From Thiobacter sp. AK1 (GTDB taxonomy: Bacteria; Pseudomonadota; Gammaproteobacteria; Burkholderiales; Thiobacteraceae), in the NCBI RefSeq assembly GCF_039822265.1, contig NZ_JBAJEX010000009.1, positions 33,410 through 97,409 on the forward strand: DNA of 64,000 nucleotides. The letters run 5' to 3'. The notes beneath the pieces were generated by a model that searched no databases, was not told where the DNA came from, and was given only the letters and a program-made list of their open reading frames with translations. Position numbers and translations under genes: made by a program. Positions 36,058 to 43,962 of the stretch are shown in pieces; position 1 is the first letter of the stretch, and every line of letters starts with the position of its first letter.

Positions 36058-36069
36058 ACCGTATTCGGT
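36058..36069. promoter_or_regulatory. Candidate operator between the XRE repressor and flhDC
   Basis: ACCGTATTCGGT is a short dyad (ACCG/CGGT) overlapping a TATAAA -10-like element at 36053-36058, in the divergent regulatory gap. Position fits a site for the XRE protein, which would then control both directions. No other good dyad is seen in the gap. Confidence 0.4.
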
Positions 36070-36105
36070 ATGTGTCAAGAAAAAAGAGAGCCAAAAGGAG
36101 ACTTT

Positions 36106-36513
36106 TTGAAACCCACCATCGGGAAGCGCCTAAAGGCTTGGAGAAAACATCTTGGGCTAACCCAGGAAGAGTTCTCTAGCCGGACAGGATTGCATATTGG
36201 GGTTGTTCGCAAGTACGAAAACGGGGTCAACGTGCCTGGCGGGGAAGCGCTTGTCGCCATTGGCAAAACAGGTGTCAACCTGAATTGGCTCCTGTTGGGG
36301 CAAGGAGACATGTGCGCGGAGGGCGAAGCCAAGTACCCCGCCTTCGATGATGCCTATCTTCGAAAAATCGACGCAGTGAAGGGGTTGCTCGACGGGCTGG
36401 AAGAGGATAGGCGGAACGCTGTTCTTGAAGAGATTTTCTCTCGCGTTCAGGAGGCGAAACGAGTAGCCGACCTCGAAGAGCTCGTCAGGGAGATGGCGAG
36501 AAAGCTTGGCTGA
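36106..36513 (+). CDS. XRE-family (Cro/CI-like) DNA-binding repressor
   Basis: 135 residues from the TTG at 36106, chosen because AAGGAG lies 5 nt upstream; an in-frame ATG at 36070 is possible. The N-terminal half is a classic HTH_3 (LKAWRKHLGLTQEEFSSRTG, then VVRKYENGVNVPGGEALVAI) with NLNWLLLGQG, which is typical of phage CI-like N-domains; the rest is a helical tail. It lacks the S24/LexA-like peptidase domain of SetR/CI, so any SOS-type induction would need a different trigger. Divergent from the flhDC-like pair. Confidence 0.8.
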   Translation: MKPTIGKRLKAWRKHLGLTQEEFSSRTGLHIGVVRKYENGVNVPGGEALVAIGKTGVNLNWLLLGQGDMCAEGEAKYPAFDDAYLRKIDAVKGLLDGLEEDRRNAVLEEIFSRVQEAKRVADLEELVREMARKLG

Positions 36514-37348
36514 GTTTTTCGTCGGGCCTTGCTGGTTGCCGCTCCTTGCGTTCGAACCATTCGTGGTGGCGGCGGATGGCGACGGTGATCTTGCGGACCT
36601 GTTCTGTGTCGAGAGGCGTGCCGCGCGCGAATATTCTCTGCATGTTCATGCGCCACACCTGGGCCAGAAAGTGGACGGTCAGGCCGCTGATGTTACCGAG
36701 TTCGGCTCTTGGGTTCGTCAATACCACAGCCCGCACGATTTTGACGTCGTGTCCGTTCTTTCTGAGCAGTCGTTCCAAGGCATCCGCCGCGTCATTGATC
36801 TGGCGTGACGGGCTTCTCCCGCCGTTGTCCACGATCGGAACATCCCGCTCAATGACCTTGCCACGTCTGTCTGTCTTGTCGCGCCACCAGCGGTCGCCGT
36901 TGCAGTGAATGACTCCGCCCAAGTTCTTGACCTCGAAGGCAAACACGCCTTTCGGCCCCACCAGGATGCGATCGATCTCACCCTCATAGGCACGGTAGCC
37001 GACAATGATGGTCCAGCTATCGTCGAGGTTGCCGCGAAGAAGCCGGTCTAGCCTCCTTTCCCCGTCAAGGCCAGACTTGATCTTGGCTTCCTCGATCGCC
37101 AAACCCTCTAGAGTGGCTTGGTGTTTGCGGATCGCTTCCTCGGAGGCCTGCCGCTTGCGCTCCACTTCCGCGAGCAGGTGTGCGCCATGGTTCGAAAGCT
37201 CCACAACATGAGGTAGGCGCTCCGGCTCTAATCGATGCGGCGCCTGTTCGTGTTTGGTTGCTTTACGTTTGCGCTCGTGCCGTTCGGCGATGATGGCGCT
37301 AACGGCGAACAGGATGGCGAGCGCGAATAGGAAATAGACGACGATCAT
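36485..37348 (-). CDS. NERD-domain membrane protein
   Basis: 287 residues: an N-terminal transmembrane helix (MIVVYFLFALAILFAVSAII), a coiled-coil region (about 45-90) and a NERD (nuclease-related) domain (GLDGERRLDRLLR, GEIDRILVGPKGVFAFEVKN, WWRDKTDRRGKVIERDVPI). The Asp and Glu-x-Lys positions of the restriction-endonuclease-like fold are present. It overlaps a 49-codon gene upstream by 4 bp and the 3' end of the XRE gene by 29 bp. Function in the element is unknown; defence or DNA processing is possible. Confidence 0.8.
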   Translation of the reverse strand: MIVVYFLFALAILFAVSAIIAERHERKRKATKHEQAPHRLEPERLPHVVELSNHGAHLLAEVERKRQASEEAIRKHQATLEGLAIEEAKIKSGLDGERRLDRLLRGNLDDSWTIIVGYRAYEGEIDRILVGPKGVFAFEVKNLGGVIHCNGDRWWRDKTDRRGKVIERDVPIVDNGGRSPSRQINDAADALERLLRKNGHDVKIVRAVVLTNPRAELGNISGLTVHFLAQVWRMNMQRIFARGTPLDTEQVRKITVAIRRHHEWFERKERQPARPDEKLSQAFSPSP

Positions 37349-37494
37349 ACCGCCACCAAGTCGTTATTCGGAAACGAGACGCGAACGACGCCTCCCTTGC
37401 CTGGCTGTCGTGCATGTTGCTGCCGCCACTTCCAGCGCGTGGTAAAGGTGCCGTCTGGGTTCGGAGCGGTGTTGAGGGAGAGCGTGTCCATCAT
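37345..37494 (-). CDS. Small hypothetical protein coupled to the NERD gene
   Basis: A 49-codon frame, MMDTLSLNTAPNPDGTFTTR followed by a basic stretch (WKWRQQHARQPGKGG). It starts 7 bp after the upstream Phd-like gene and its stop overlaps the NERD start (ATGA), a typical sign of a real coupled gene. No family recognised. Confidence 0.5.
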   Translation of the reverse strand: MMDTLSLNTAPNPDGTFTTRWKWRQQHARQPGKGGVVRVSFPNNDLVAV

Positions 37495-37500
37495 CCACGA

Positions 37501-37746
37501 CTAATTCTTCGCATTCTGGAACATCCTGGCGATCTCGTCGTTGCCTGAATCGATGTCCTCTGGCACATTGAATTTACCTTTGGCAACGCCGATGCGCTGT
37601 CCCACAGGTTCGGCCCCAGCCTTGACGAGTTTTGCCGCCGGGCGGCCGTTGCGGGCGATGAGAATTTCCATCTCTTCACCCTGCTCAACGAGCTCGACGA
37701 GCTTCGAGAGCGTCGATTTGGCTTCCAGCATGTTGACGATGCGCAT
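37501..37746 (-). CDS. Phd/YefM-family antitoxin (apparently orphan)
   Basis: 81 residues from ATG 37746. The fold pattern of Phd antitoxins is clear: MRIVNMLEAKSTLSKLVELV, EEMEILIARNGRPAAKLV, then a disordered tail. The expected partner (PIN, RelE/ParE or Doc type) is not directly next to it; the neighbour downstream is a 49-residue basic protein with no toxin motif. It may be orphaned or paired with an unrecognised toxin. Confidence 0.78.
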   Translation of the reverse strand: MRIVNMLEAKSTLSKLVELVEQGEEMEILIARNGRPAAKLVKAGAEPVGQRIGVAKGKFNVPEDIDSGNDEIARMFQNAKN

Positions 37747-37812
37747 GGCAGTCTCCACAGCGATCTCCCGCATATGTCCTGATCACAATCAGGGAGGGGA
37801 GAAGTTCAAAGC

Positions 37813-38907
37813 TCAATGCAACCTACGCTCCCACTCCGGCACTTCAGGCTTCCAGACAAGAATCCATGCCGCGAGCTGCCGGGGGTCGCGTTTGCTTGCC
37901 AGCATGTTTCTGGCAATGCTGGTAAGGTGTTCTTCCAGCCGTTCCATCGCCCTGGATGCGGTTTCCCAGAACAGCTCCTCGTCGCCAGGACGATGCGCGC
38001 CGCTGATCAATCGCATTCCAGCAAGGCGATATTCCTCGGCCAGCCGCCATGCGCGCGTCTTGATGGCGCTTGCCACCACATCCGGGAGGACGCCGCCCAC
38101 CTGCGGCTTGCGCCCCATTACAAAATCGTCGAACGCGCGGATTACCGTTAGGTGAAACTTCGGGCTGACCCACATCGCGTAGGCGTAGACCAGTTCCTTG
38201 CAGACGTAGGTGCCCGGCGAGGACCCCCCTTTGATAACGCTAACAGGTTGATTTTGTTCCAAAGCAGGATTTCCTGCTTTGGCAATTTCTTCAACCAGCT
38301 CTTGCGTCTGCTGATTTTCAAGCCACAGTGATGGTCGATGACGATTCTCCCCTCCCGCCGCCTTGTGAAGGTCGTTCAGGCAGAAACGGCCAGCGTCGTC
38401 CTGGCGGATCGGGGTGCTGGCGATGACGAGGGCTGGCAAGGCGCCGACGGAATTCTCTTGCATTTCGGAATCCTCCTTTCTCAGAAAAGCGGGGATGGCG
38501 GTCTCCCTGACAGGCGGCCGCGGCGGCTCAGCGATGTCCCGGATGCCGGACAACACCGCCAGCGCCTTCTCGACCGGCAGCGCCTCGAATACGCCGTTTC
38601 CGAGGTTGCGCCAACCTTCGAGTTGAAGGCGCTTTCTGAGCGTATCGGCCACCCTGTGCAGGTGCCGATTCGGCTCGGACACCAGCGCTGCCTCGATCCA
38701 GGTATGGGCAGCCCTCGCATATCGGGCTGCGTCGGCCAGGTGCAGGCGAGGGCGGCGCGTGGCCGAGACCTTGAGACAGCCGTTGGCGAAGATGGTAAGC
38801 ACCAGGCCAGGGGCATCGTGCCCGAGGCCGTCCTTGATCGCCGGATGTGCCGCGATCCGCTCCGGCGTATCCCAGGCGATCCAGGCGATGGGCAAGGGCT
38901 TAAGCAT
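37813..38907 (-). CDS. KilA-N domain protein with N-terminal extension and internal start
   Basis: 364 residues from ATG 38907. The first 145 residues (PLPIAWIAWDTPERIAAHP, RPRLHLADAARYARAAHTWIEA) match nothing I recognise. The second part (from MQENSVGALPALVIA) is a KilA-N-type domain: RFCLNDLHKAAGGENRHRPSLWLENQ, TYVCKELVYAYAMWVSPKFHLTVIRAFDDFV. An in-frame ATG at 38463 has a perfect AAAGGAGG Shine-Dalgarno, so a short form starting there is very likely produced, either as well or instead. KilA-N proteins are found in phages and mobile elements as DNA-binding or anti-repressor proteins. An activator box precedes the long form. Confidence 0.82.
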   Translation of the reverse strand: MLKPLPIAWIAWDTPERIAAHPAIKDGLGHDAPGLVLTIFANGCLKVSATRRPRLHLADAARYARAAHTWIEAALVSEPNRHLHRVADTLRKRLQLEGWRNLGNGVFEALPVEKALAVLSGIRDIAEPPRPPVRETAIPAFLRKEDSEMQENSVGALPALVIASTPIRQDDAGRFCLNDLHKAAGGENRHRPSLWLENQQTQELVEEIAKAGNPALEQNQPVSVIKGGSSPGTYVCKELVYAYAMWVSPKFHLTVIRAFDDFVMGRKPQVGGVLPDVVASAIKTRAWRLAEEYRLAGMRLISGAHRPGDEELFWETASRAMERLEEHLTSIARNMLASKRDPRQLAAWILVWKPEVPEWERRLH

Positions 38908-38968
38908 GTCGCGCTCCCGTCTCAATTCAGAAGGACACGGTAGCAGACGCACCGCCGGATTCTTGCCC

Positions 38969-38997
38969 GAAAAGCGCACCAGAACGCGCCGTTAAAC
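38969..38997 (-). promoter_or_regulatory. Candidate activator box upstream of the KilA-N gene
   Basis: On the gene strand GTTTAACGGCGCGTTCTG precedes GTGCGCTTTTC, 62 bp before the start codon. It overlaps the stop of the small gene upstream. Same GTGCGCTTTT core as the boxes ahead of other operons. Confidence 0.55.
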
Positions 38998-39204
38998 GGC
39001 CGTGCATCCACGGCGCAGCTCCCGCACGCGGTCCATCAGCGCCTCACGGGCCGCCTGGTATTCCTCCACGAGGAAATCAAGCAGTTCCCGCACGCCGTCC
39101 GGGTCGTGGGCTTCTTCGTTGGGACTGAGGAGACTGATCGCGGCCTGGAAGCACTTGAAGATGCGTTCCTCGCGATCGAGCAGATCGAGTTCGTCTTGCG
39201 GCAT
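38992..39204 (-). CDS. Small hypothetical protein
   Basis: 70 residues, acidic and helical (MPQDELDLLDREERIFKCFQ, GVRELLDFLVEEYQAAREAL). Contains no recognised motif. The start ATG at 39204 has a GGAGCA-like site upstream. It lies between the KilA-N gene and a 339-bp non-coding stretch. Confidence 0.5.
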   Translation of the reverse strand: MPQDELDLLDREERIFKCFQAAISLLSPNEEAHDPDGVRELLDFLVEEYQAAREALMDRVRELRRGCTAV

Positions 39205-39254
39205 TTTTATGCTCCTTCCGAGTCGAAGTACTCACGAACGACCGTGGGCGGCCG

Positions 39255-39434
39255 GGTGCTAACAACCGTCAACAGGGCGGCGGGCGTATTCCCCCGAAAG
39301 GTCTTGTATTAGCCGCACACCCGGCCATCGACTCGACTCGCAACCCGCCCGAGGAGGCGGCGGGCGGATTACGGGCGTAAAAATACCGCGAACTGTCGGG
39401 CGCGGAAGACCGCTGTTGAGGTGTTGTTAGCACC
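39255..39434. repeat. Structured non-coding segment bounded by a 12-bp inverted repeat
   Basis: GGTGCTAACAAC (39255-39266) is exactly repeated inverted at 39423-39434, and the match continues imperfectly for about 9 more bases on the inner side (TCAACAG/CTGTTGA). The 156-bp interior is very GC-rich with GGCGGCGGGCG twice. The wider gap 39205-39543 has no gene. It could be a MITE-like insertion or a regulatory structure; the function is not known. Confidence 0.45.
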
Positions 39435-39504
39435 TGTTCTGCTTTCTAGCATCACCTTCGTCTGGTGTCAAGCGATTTTTGTGCTAAGATGATAGCAAAC
39501 AAAC

Positions 39505-39521
39505 GGTAGCATGTCGCTACC
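39505..39521. promoter_or_regulatory. Operator-like palindrome upstream of the toxin-antitoxin pair
   Basis: GGTAGCATGTCGCTACC is a 6-bp dyad with a 5-nt centre, 22 bp before the antitoxin start and just after a TAAGAT -10-like hexamer at 39485. This is the usual place for autoregulation by a ribbon-helix-helix antitoxin. Confidence 0.5.
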
Positions 39522-39543
39522 TTTCTGGGGCACAGGAGCCATT

Positions 39544-39774
39544 ATGAAAGCACTCCATATCCGCAACCTGCCCGATGATGTCCATGAGGCATTGAAGCGG
39601 CTTGCCGCCGCCAGTCATCGCAGCGTGCAGGAATACGTTCGCACCCTGATCGAACGTGAAGTGCGCCTGACCAAGCCGTCGCCCGTGGAGGCTGCCCGGC
39701 ACTGGCGCGACAAACTCGCCGGGCGAACACTCGGCGATACCGTTGAGGATGTCCGCGCTGATCGGGCACGATGA
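39544..39774 (+). CDS. FitA-like RHH antitoxin
   Basis: 76 residues; MKALHIRNLPDDVHEALKRL then AAASHRSVQEYVRTLIERE is a ribbon-helix-helix DNA-binding domain of the Arc/FitA type, followed by a toxin-binding tail. The stop overlaps the toxin start by 4 bp (ATGA). The ATG at 39544 was chosen over 39511 because it starts the RHH beta strand. Confidence 0.88.
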   Translation: MKALHIRNLPDDVHEALKRLAAASHRSVQEYVRTLIEREVRLTKPSPVEAARHWRDKLAGRTLGDTVEDVRADRAR

Positions 39775-40181
39775 TCTGGGTCGTCGATACATCGGCTGTC
39801 GTGCGGCTCTTTGTCCCGGACGGGCCACTTCATCCCGAGATCGAGGCGGCTATGAACCGGGCAATGCACGGCTCGGATGTCGTGCTGGCCCCTGAGCTGA
39901 TGCTGGCCGAATCGGCCAGCGTGCTGTTGCGTAAAAGACGGCGCGGCGAGCTGTCTTCCTGGGAGGCCAGAGAGATCATTGAGGCGATTGTCTCCCTGCC
40001 GGTGCGCATCGAGCCGCATGCTCCCTTGCTTGTCGCTGCCCTCTCTTTGGCGGACACACACGATCTCACGGTGTACGATGCACTGTATCTCGCCTTGGCG
40101 GAGCGGCACGGGGCTCGCCTGATGACCTGCGACGATCGATTGGATCGTGTTGCGAAAACGATGGGGCTCGGCAGCCCATAG
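39771..40181 (+). CDS. PIN-domain toxin (FitB/VapC-like)
   Basis: 136 residues with the acidic residues of a PIN RNase: Asp in VVDTSAVVRLF, Glu in APELMLAESASVLL, Asp in HDLTVYDALYLALAE and Asp in LMTCDDRLDRVA. Partner of the preceding RHH antitoxin; together a type II addiction module that could stabilise the element. Confidence 0.9.
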   Translation: MIWVVDTSAVVRLFVPDGPLHPEIEAAMNRAMHGSDVVLAPELMLAESASVLLRKRRRGELSSWEAREIIEAIVSLPVRIEPHAPLLVAALSLADTHDLTVYDALYLALAERHGARLMTCDDRLDRVAKTMGLGSP

Positions 40182-40201
40182 CGTGAAGAAAGGATAAAAA
40201 C

Positions 40202-40708
40202 ATGAGCACCGTATTCGGGATTTTATTTTTGGTCGCCATCTTCGGTGTGCCGCTTTACACCGTCGGCCGCATCACGTGTTTTCTGACCAGTGAACTGAAG
40301 AGCAAGATGGCGCGTCGTCTGTGGCTTGCGTTAACCGTGTGCACGACGGCTGCCTTGATGGTTTTCGGGATGTCCGGAGAGATGCAAAAACTCTCACGTT
40401 CTTTGTACGACGTTCTCGGGTCGCTTTTCCTTGCGTCTTTCGTTTACTTCGTCATCGACATCTTCTGGAGGCTCTTGCACTGGCTGACGGGAGAACGTTA
40501 CACCCCGCTGGTGAATGAGCTTGGCGCCGCTGCCGGTGGCCCGGTCAATTACTTAGATGAAGCAAAACAAAGGGACGACGATTCTCTCTTTGAGAACGGG
40601 TTTCAGGCTGGGCCGTTTGGGCCTGGTATATACGTTGGTGGCGTCCGCATCGACAGCGACAGCAACCTTCATATCGACCACAGTAGCTCCTTTGACCACC
40701 GATGGTGA
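40202..40708 (+). CDS. Hypothetical membrane protein after the toxin-antitoxin pair
   Basis: 168 residues with three to four predicted transmembrane segments (FGILFLVAIFGVPLYTVGRI, LWLALTVCTTAALMVFGM, SLFLASFVYFVIDIFWRLL) and a soluble C-terminal tail rich in Asp, Ser and His. No family recognised. It follows the toxin by 20 bp and is convergent with traG. Confidence 0.55.
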   Translation: MSTVFGILFLVAIFGVPLYTVGRITCFLTSELKSKMARRLWLALTVCTTAALMVFGMSGEMQKLSRSLYDVLGSLFLASFVYFVIDIFWRLLHWLTGERYTPLVNELGAAAGGPVNYLDEAKQRDDDSLFENGFQAGPFGPGIYVGGVRIDSDSNLHIDHSSSFDHRW

Positions 40709-40779
40709 ATCTCGGCGCGACTCAACGCGGTGAAGCGCTACACAATCAAGCGTCGCACGTGGGTTGCGCAGACTGTTCC

Positions 40780-43700
40780 TTAACGATTGTTGGGTGGTGG
40801 CGTTTTTTCGCCCCCCGTAGCCCCTTCAACCACCTGGTGGCCATGACTCACCGTTCGGTCCAGCGCGTTGTTTATGCTGCTGAACACACTTTTCGCCCAC
40901 TGTGTAGTGTTGGTTTTGACGTCATACCACATCGTGGAGACGTTGCCCTCTGCATTCGCGATCGACCGCCCCGCCATTTGCGTGACCACGTTCAAATTCT
41001 CTTCGGTCGGCAGAATCTTCGCCTTTTCGTGGTTCATACCAATCACGGCCAGTATTCGGGCTAGCTCCGGGTCTTTGTGTGCTGCCTCGCGGAGTTTCGT
41101 CGCGTATTCCTGTGGGCTCGCCGAGCCTATTCCTCCGAGCCATGTGTTCGCGATATTTTGGATAACGCCTTTCTGTCTGTTGTGGTAAAGCTCATTAGCA
41201 ACTGTCAGGATGCCCTGTTCCAGGTGCATCTGGGCCGCTCTCTGTTGAACCTCCTTATCCGCATGTCTCATGGCCTCCGCGTAGGCTTGAGCAGCGGGCG
41301 CAATGCTTGGCATCGAGCGCGCATCGAAGGGTTGTTCTCTTTCTACTTCTCGCTTGTTATCGAGATTCTTTTGCTTAACCGCTTCATTTCCTTTTTGTTC
41401 CAGATTTTTGACTTTTGCGTCCCCATCCTTCTTAAGCTCTTCCTGGCTCAAAGGAGCCTGCACACCGGTTTGCATCAGTTTGTTCCCCTTGAGACGTTCG
41501 AGCATGGCGATTTCGGCGTCTTCCCGGAATGAGGCGTTGTTGTTCCACTCACGGGCAAACATTTCCAACCGCTCCGGGGTCACCGTATCGTCCCACCCCT
41601 CCCGGCTAGCCATCATCATCCATGCTGTCCTGAAAAGCTCACGACTTGTATCGATCGATATTTCGGCTGCGTTGCGGCTGGTCACGTCCCGTCGATTGCC
41701 GGCGCTTGCCTGCTCCATGATCGATGCCAATTCCTTGCTATCAAGCGTCTTCGCATTGTCCAACGCCGCCGCCAACCGCTCTGCCGCCTGGCGCATCCCT
41801 TGGTCCGAGGTTGTGCCTGCGATCTTTTTCAGGGCTCGACTCACGATGTCATAGCTCTTCCTGACATCATCCTGGCTCATGGCCTTCATAGTCTCAGTCG
41901 CTGCCTCCATGTATTGCTGGGCGGTTTTGATTTCACCGGTAACAGAAGCCGACATTGCTCCACTGAGCAGTCCGGCCAATTTTTTCCTGTTGCCTACGTT
42001 CCCGCCTTCTTCGTTATTGGTCGTCGTTCCACGTTGAGGGCCCGCCCCTACACCTGCTCTTGAGTTGAACGAGCTCCCCTCATTGTTATTTAACGTCTTA
42101 TGTCCTGACGCTTCGCTGTGTGTATTGGATGCATGCCCGGCCGCGGTTGTCGTACCACCGCCTGTTTCATGGCCGATTTCTCTGTTGAGCGCCTGCGTGA
42201 ATTTCCGGCTCCAATCGGCTGTTTTCTCTCTGTTCAGCCTCGCCGTCTGGGTATCTCCAAGTGAGGCCGCTCGTCCCTCGCCTTTCTGAACCGATTCGTC
42301 CGAATAGATGCCGTCCGACCTACTCTGCCCCAGAGACAGGCCGGCCTTGCCGCCAAACATCGCAGTTCCCAGCCCCTGAAAAAATGTGATTTCATCGAAG
42401 GTAATGCGACCATCCCGGTTTAAATCCAGCGCCGCAGCCTGACCCCACGATCCAGAGAAACGGTAAACCAAGCCTTCTTGTTCTACCCTGCCCTGTTCCC
42501 CGGCAACCATGATGTTTGGCACACCGCTCCGAATGGTCGGCGCCGCATTCCATTGCCCCACGCTCTCGTTGCCCTTGGCGTTGGCCGCCGCCTGCTGCTC
42601 GGCTGTCCTGGGTGCGGACACCAGACCGGCCACGGCCTGCAAGCCGACCTCTCCGCCCTTGACCAGGGCTGCGGCAATGGGCGGGATAGCCACGACCAAC
42701 ATCCCGGCCACGGCCTGATCCGACACCCCCATCTGAAGGAGGCCGGATTGCCCGGCTAGCGTGTCACCAAGGCCAGCAAGCTGGTTGGCGTACTCGGGTA
42801 GCCTGATCGTTTGGATGTAGTGGATGACAGCATAGAGCGGAGCCCAAAGCTGAATCCACACCAGGCTCATCACATAAGTCTTGAGCACGCTAAGGCCCAT
42901 GTGGCCCGCCACGATCGCGAACGCCAGGATGATCGGAAACACCGCATACTGGATGATCTCGATTGCGCTCTTGACCTTGGGCATCGAGCTCTCGGCAATC
43001 TTGGCGAGCACCTGATATGTGTAGTTGGTCTGGTGCGCCCCCATTGCGCTCGAATAGCACAAGGACGCTTTGTTTGCGTCGCCAAGCTGGACGAAGGTTT
43101 CGCAATAAGCCCTGATGCCGGCATTGATGCTCATCTGCTGCTTGACGATGCTCTCTGCCGTGCTGCTGTTGTTTAGCCCGAAGGCATAGGCTTGCGAGAG
43201 TGCATTCTTGTATTTTGTCGTGTTTGCTGGCTGCCCGGGGTAGTACATATCGGCCTGAAGCTGGATTGCGGCCGGCACTACCGCGCCGTCGAGCCGGTTG
43301 GTCAGATCCGTGTACGCGGATGGGCAGTTCACCGTGCCAACGGTCGATAGTGTGACGTACAGGGCTGGGTTGGTATTGTTCAGTTCACCCCAGAAGTTGT
43401 GTGAATTCCTCAGGGTATCGACCGGCAGGTAGCCGGAAGCGATGTCCGGCATCACGCATTCGCGCCAGAACTCCTGGAAATCGCGCATCCATCGGCCGTT
43501 TACGATCTCCGGCGCGAGCTTGACGCTTTCGGTCAACATGCGGTGCCCGAACATCATTCCGTTTTGCTGGAACTGGAGATCGTTCGGCAACGCGAACACG
43601 GTCTCGTAGGCCCGCGTGAGCCAGTCCCCGATCTTGCTGGTCCCGTGCGCCAGCGCCGCAAGACCAATAGGGACGTTCCCGATTACGCGGGGCGGCTGAG

Positions 43701-43962
43701 ATGAGGTGCGGTCGATCAAGATTACCGTCGCCTTTGGCACAAGCAGCATGCCGTTGATGACGGCGAGCATGATGACCCAACGCCAGAAGTCTTCATGCCG
43801 CGCCCGGCCAGACAAGGCCGCCATCACCAGCGAGATGATGGCGACCAGCGCGAGCAGTCGCAGCAGGCCGGTAAAGTCTGATGAGGCAGTCAACGCCGCG
43901 ATGGCGTTGAAAACCCCTTCCAGTTCAGGCAGGTTCCAGTAAGAATAGACTTCGTAGTTCAC
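40780..43962 (-). CDS. traG: TraG, F-type mating-pair stabilisation/entry protein, with an EF-hand-like loop
   Basis: 1060 residues: N-terminal membrane-spanning TraG domain (about 1-450: LRLLALVAIISLVMAALSG, FPIILAFAIVAGHMGLSVL, MVVAIPPIAAALVKGG) and a long periplasmic C-terminal part rich in Ser, Thr, Ala, Gln and Lys. Near residue 510 is DLNRDGRITFDE, which fits the calcium-binding EF-hand/dockerin loop (D-x-N-x-D-G-x-I-x-x-x-E). TraG is needed for pilus assembly and mating-pair stabilisation. It ends the T4SS operon; its start overlaps the traH end by 4 bp. Confidence 0.92.
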   Translation of the reverse strand: MNYEVYSYWNLPELEGVFNAIAALTASSDFTGLLRLLALVAIISLVMAALSGRARHEDFWRWVIMLAVINGMLLVPKATVILIDRTSSQPPRVIGNVPIGLAALAHGTSKIGDWLTRAYETVFALPNDLQFQQNGMMFGHRMLTESVKLAPEIVNGRWMRDFQEFWRECVMPDIASGYLPVDTLRNSHNFWGELNNTNPALYVTLSTVGTVNCPSAYTDLTNRLDGAVVPAAIQLQADMYYPGQPANTTKYKNALSQAYAFGLNNSSTAESIVKQQMSINAGIRAYCETFVQLGDANKASLCYSSAMGAHQTNYTYQVLAKIAESSMPKVKSAIEIIQYAVFPIILAFAIVAGHMGLSVLKTYVMSLVWIQLWAPLYAVIHYIQTIRLPEYANQLAGLGDTLAGQSGLLQMGVSDQAVAGMLVVAIPPIAAALVKGGEVGLQAVAGLVSAPRTAEQQAAANAKGNESVGQWNAAPTIRSGVPNIMVAGEQGRVEQEGLVYRFSGSWGQAAALDLNRDGRITFDEITFFQGLGTAMFGGKAGLSLGQSRSDGIYSDESVQKGEGRAASLGDTQTARLNREKTADWSRKFTQALNREIGHETGGGTTTAAGHASNTHSEASGHKTLNNNEGSSFNSRAGVGAGPQRGTTTNNEEGGNVGNRKKLAGLLSGAMSASVTGEIKTAQQYMEAATETMKAMSQDDVRKSYDIVSRALKKIAGTTSDQGMRQAAERLAAALDNAKTLDSKELASIMEQASAGNRRDVTSRNAAEISIDTSRELFRTAWMMMASREGWDDTVTPERLEMFAREWNNNASFREDAEIAMLERLKGNKLMQTGVQAPLSQEELKKDGDAKVKNLEQKGNEAVKQKNLDNKREVEREQPFDARSMPSIAPAAQAYAEAMRHADKEVQQRAAQMHLEQGILTVANELYHNRQKGVIQNIANTWLGGIGSASPQEYATKLREAAHKDPELARILAVIGMNHEKAKILPTEENLNVVTQMAGRSIANAEGNVSTMWYDVKTNTTQWAKSVFSSINNALDRTVSHGHQVVEGATGGEKTPPPNNR

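Noticed and set aside
39255..40795. Integron attC sites flanking the toxin-antitoxin cargo
   Set aside because: The inverted repeat at 39255-39434 departs from GTTRRRY/RYYYAAC and is too long for attC; a weak match near 40720-40795 has poor inner pairing, and there is no integron integrase.
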